DNA from: Kiritimatiellia bacterium
GTDB taxonomy: Bacteria; Verrucomicrobiota; Kiritimatiellia; RFP12; UBA1067
DNA length: 50,313 nt
Reading direction: 5' to 3'
Assembly (NCBI GenBank): GCA_017447805.1
Contig: JAFSMR010000006.1
Location: 1-50,313, forward strand
The notes beneath the pieces are model-generated. The model searched no databases. It was not told the origin of the DNA and saw only the letters and a list, made by a program, of their open reading frames with translations. The translations under genes were made by a program, and so were the position numbers. Positions 48,480-50,313 of the stretch are shown one piece after another. Position 1 is the first letter of the stretch; every line of letters begins with the position of its first letter.

Positions 48480-49043
48480 ATGAACAGCAAAAAATCGATA
48501 TTGGCAGCGGCGGCAATCCTCGCGACATTCGCATCGAGCGCGCAGCAAGTCGCGACGAACAATCGCGAAGCGTTCATGCGTCAGCAGGCGTATAATGAGA
48601 TGCAGAGGGTATCTGGTCAGGTAGATGTTCTGCAATCTAACATTGCCGAGCTTTCGCAGAGGATTTCGCGTCTCGAAGGCGATAGCTCTTCGCGCAATGA
48701 AATCGAAGCTCTTCGCGCTGAAGTCGCGGCGCTCAAGGCATCTAACGCGGAACTCAGGAACCGCATTAATTCGATGCATGATGAAATCGTCAAAGAGCTA
48801 TCTGTGAAAATCGCCGCCCTGATGAAACAAAATGCGCCGGCGAGTGCGCCGAAAGCCACTAAGAGCGCGCCTGCCGCGGCTAGCGCCGCCGAAGGGCCGC
48901 ACCGCGAATATACCGTAAGGCCGGATGATTCGCTTTGGCTGATTGCGCAAGCTTTCAAGACGACCGTGCCGAAAATCAAGGAGATGAACAATCTCAAAGA
49001 TAACAATATCAGGCCCGGCCAAAAGCTTATTCTGCCGCTGTAA
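48480..49043 (+). CDS. exported coiled-coil/LysM protein
   Basis: A 187-residue protein starting at ATG 48480 (GGAAGG upstream). The signal peptide is about 1-21. Residues ~35-110 form a coiled coil (VDVLQSNIAELSQRISRLE, EIEALRAEVAALKAS), an Ala/Pro linker follows, and the C-terminal LysM domain (~140-187; YTVRPDDSLWLIAQAFKT ... RPGQKLILPL) binds peptidoglycan. It resembles a shortened version of the protein encoded two genes upstream, without the TPR part. purC follows after 25 bases. Confidence 0.85.
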   Translation: MNSKKSILAAAAILATFASSAQQVATNNREAFMRQQAYNEMQRVSGQVDVLQSNIAELSQRISRLEGDSSSRNEIEALRAEVAALKASNAELRNRINSMHDEIVKELSVKIAALMKQNAPASAPKATKSAPAAASAAEGPHREYTVRPDDSLWLIAQAFKTTVPKIKEMNNLKDNNIRPGQKLILPL

Positions 49044-49068
49044 ACTTAACGAGAAGGAGATATGGAAA

Positions 49069-49971
49069 ATGAAATACGATAAAAATCATGCGCTACTTGA
49101 ATGCGAACTTGGCGCGCTCGCCTCGAAGAGCGGGAAAGTTCGCGATGTATTCGATTTGGGCGATATGTTGCTTATGGTTGTTACCGATCGCATAAGCGCA
49201 TTCGATGTAATTTTGCCAAACGGTGTTCCGGATAAAGGCAAGGTTCTTAACCAGCTTTCGCTGTTTTGGCTCGATTTCCTCGGGATGAAGAATCATCTCA
49301 TTACTGCGGATGTCAACGAGTATCCGGCCGCCTTGCATCCTTACAAGGATGATTTGCGCGGCCGCTCGATGCTGGTAAAGAAGGTAAACATGGTCGAGGT
49401 CGAGTGCATCGCCAGAGGCTATTTGACCGGCAGCGGCTGGAAGGAATATAGAGAGAAGCGCACAGTGAACGGCGAACCTCTTCGCGAAGGTTATCAAAAC
49501 GCCTCTAAGCTCGACAATGTGCTCTTTACGCCTACTACAAAAGCCGCAATCGGAGATCATGATGAAGCGATAGATTATGAAACTACCGAAAAGCTCGTCG
49601 GCGCCCAGACTGCGGCGCTTCTGAAAGACGCTACGATTTCGCTGTATTCCACGGCGGCAGATTACGCGCTGAAGCATGGAATCATAATCGCCGATACGAA
49701 ATTCGAATTCGGTAAAGATGCCGATGGTTCGTTGATTTTGGCGGATGAAGTTTTGACGCCCGATTCATCGCGTTTCTGGCCGCAGTCGAGCTATGCGGTA
49801 GGGTCGAATCCGCCATCTCTTGATAAGCAATTCGTCCGCGATTGGCTCGATTCGATCAATTTCAACCATCGCCCGCCTGCGCCGCAGTTGCCGGAAGATG
49901 TAATTCGCCGCACGCGCGATATTTACATCAAGGCTTACGAAAGCTTGAGCGGCAAGAAACTCGAAATATAA
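49069..49971 (+). CDS. purC: SAICAR synthetase
   Basis: Joins CAIR and aspartate in purine synthesis. The 300-residue product begins with SGKVRDVFDLGD and VVTDRISAFD (nucleotide binding), and continues with ECIARGYLTGSGWKEY, FTPTTKA, DTKFEFG and DEVLTPDSSRFW. The length fits the longer (yeast-like) group rather than the ~240-residue E. coli form. AGAAGGAGA precedes the start. No other pur gene is in the window. Confidence 0.95.
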   Translation: MKYDKNHALLECELGALASKSGKVRDVFDLGDMLLMVVTDRISAFDVILPNGVPDKGKVLNQLSLFWLDFLGMKNHLITADVNEYPAALHPYKDDLRGRSMLVKKVNMVEVECIARGYLTGSGWKEYREKRTVNGEPLREGYQNASKLDNVLFTPTTKAAIGDHDEAIDYETTEKLVGAQTAALLKDATISLYSTAADYALKHGIIIADTKFEFGKDADGSLILADEVLTPDSSRFWPQSSYAVGSNPPSLDKQFVRDWLDSINFNHRPPAPQLPEDVIRRTRDIYIKAYESLSGKKLEI

Positions 49972-50012
49972 TTCAACAAATACAACTTACATACTAAACA
50001 AGGAACAAGATA

Positions 50013-50313
50013 ATGGGAATGTTCGATCAGATAAAAGAAGCAATGAAAATGCGCGGCGAAGCCAAGCGTATGCAGAATGAAATCCAGAAGATTACGGCTG
50101 AATATTCGAACGGCGGAATAACCGTCGTCGCGCGCGGCGATATGACAATCGTCAAGATTTCGTGCACGCCCGAGGCTTACGATGAAGTGAAAGCCGGCAA
50201 GCCCCAGCGTTTCGAGACGATGCTTTTCAATGTAGTAAACGGCGCGCTCAAGAAGGTTCGTGAAACCACCCAGGCCGAAATGGCTAAGCTCATGAAGTCT
50301 GGCGGAATGGGTG
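50013..50313 (+). CDS. YbaB/EbfC family nucleoid-associated protein, 3' truncated
   Basis: The first 100 codons of a gene running off the right edge. The start MGMFDQIKEAMKMRGEAKRM, a helix of alternating charged residues, and then a GGITVVARGDMTIVKIS strand pair match the YbaB/EbfC DNA-binding family. An AAGGAAC site precedes the ATG. The usual neighbours dnaX and recR are not visible within the window. Confidence 0.8.
   Translation, partial: MGMFDQIKEAMKMRGEAKRMQNEIQKITAEYSNGGITVVARGDMTIVKISCTPEAYDEVKAGKPQRFETMLFNVVNGALKKVRETTQAEMAKLMKSGGMG

Overview
The window looks like chromosomal DNA from an anaerobic, Gram-negative bacterium that uses complex carbohydrates. The GC content looks close to half by eye. 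Lipoprotein signals, a PpiD-like foldase and LysM proteins indicate an envelope with an outer membrane. GH105, GH16, a BspA-type leucine-rich repeat lipoprotein, galactose and fucose enzymes, and an indolepyruvate oxidoreductase/phenylacetate-CoA ligase pair fit a gut or sediment fermenter. A member of the PVC group (Kiritimatiellota, Lentisphaerota or Verrucomicrobiota-like) is my best guess. It is an inference from gene content only.

Layout. 1-800: the end of an unknown gene and a phage-type LDRID/NCRW protein, probably the edge of an integrated element, followed by heptamer repeats. 1-3.5 kb: rnc, then a three-gene envelope cluster (small lipoprotein, aspartic protease, membrane protein). 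3.5-13.6 kb: FHA protein, FHS sugar transporter, galK, a FecR-like exported protein, a PpiD-like protein, dut, def, dapB and fucI, ending at a strong terminator. 13.6-18.5 kb: aspS on the minus strand, two tRNA genes (Asn, Thr) each followed closely by a protein gene, apbE, ridA and an iPGM-like gene. 18.5-25.3 kb: an exported transglutaminase-fold protein, manC, truA, DUF192, GH105, a repeat-filled gap and the LRR lipoprotein. 25.4-36 kb: nnrD, namZ, xseB, a GHKL ATPase, pyrB, GH16, argS and two fused shikimate-pathway genes, aroC-aroB and aroK-aroA. 36-39.5 kb on the minus strand: a serine hydrolase, a repeat-rich gap, der and a lysozyme-like protein. 39.5-50.3 kb: a beta-barrel-like protein, yggS, a VWA protein, NifU-like/iorB/paaK, nadA (minus), galM, scpB, LysM proteins, purC and the start of ybaB.

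How the genes work together. galM, an FHS-type importer and galK form a dispersed galactose uptake route; fucI adds L-fucose (or D-arabinose) entry. GH105 and GH16 would release oligosaccharides outside the cytoplasm. The two fused aro genes give four shikimate-pathway activities from two polypeptides.

Two genome-wide habits stand out. All 15 promoters I could place carry an extended -10 (TGnTAnAAT), and several put the transcription start within a few bases of the ATG, which predicts leaderless or near-leaderless mRNAs. Three intergenic regions are filled with related degenerate repeats: AATTAGG heptamers, GTTGTAGAGTGGAATTG phrases, a shared hairpin element, a 38-bp inverted repeat and a 41-bp tandem array.
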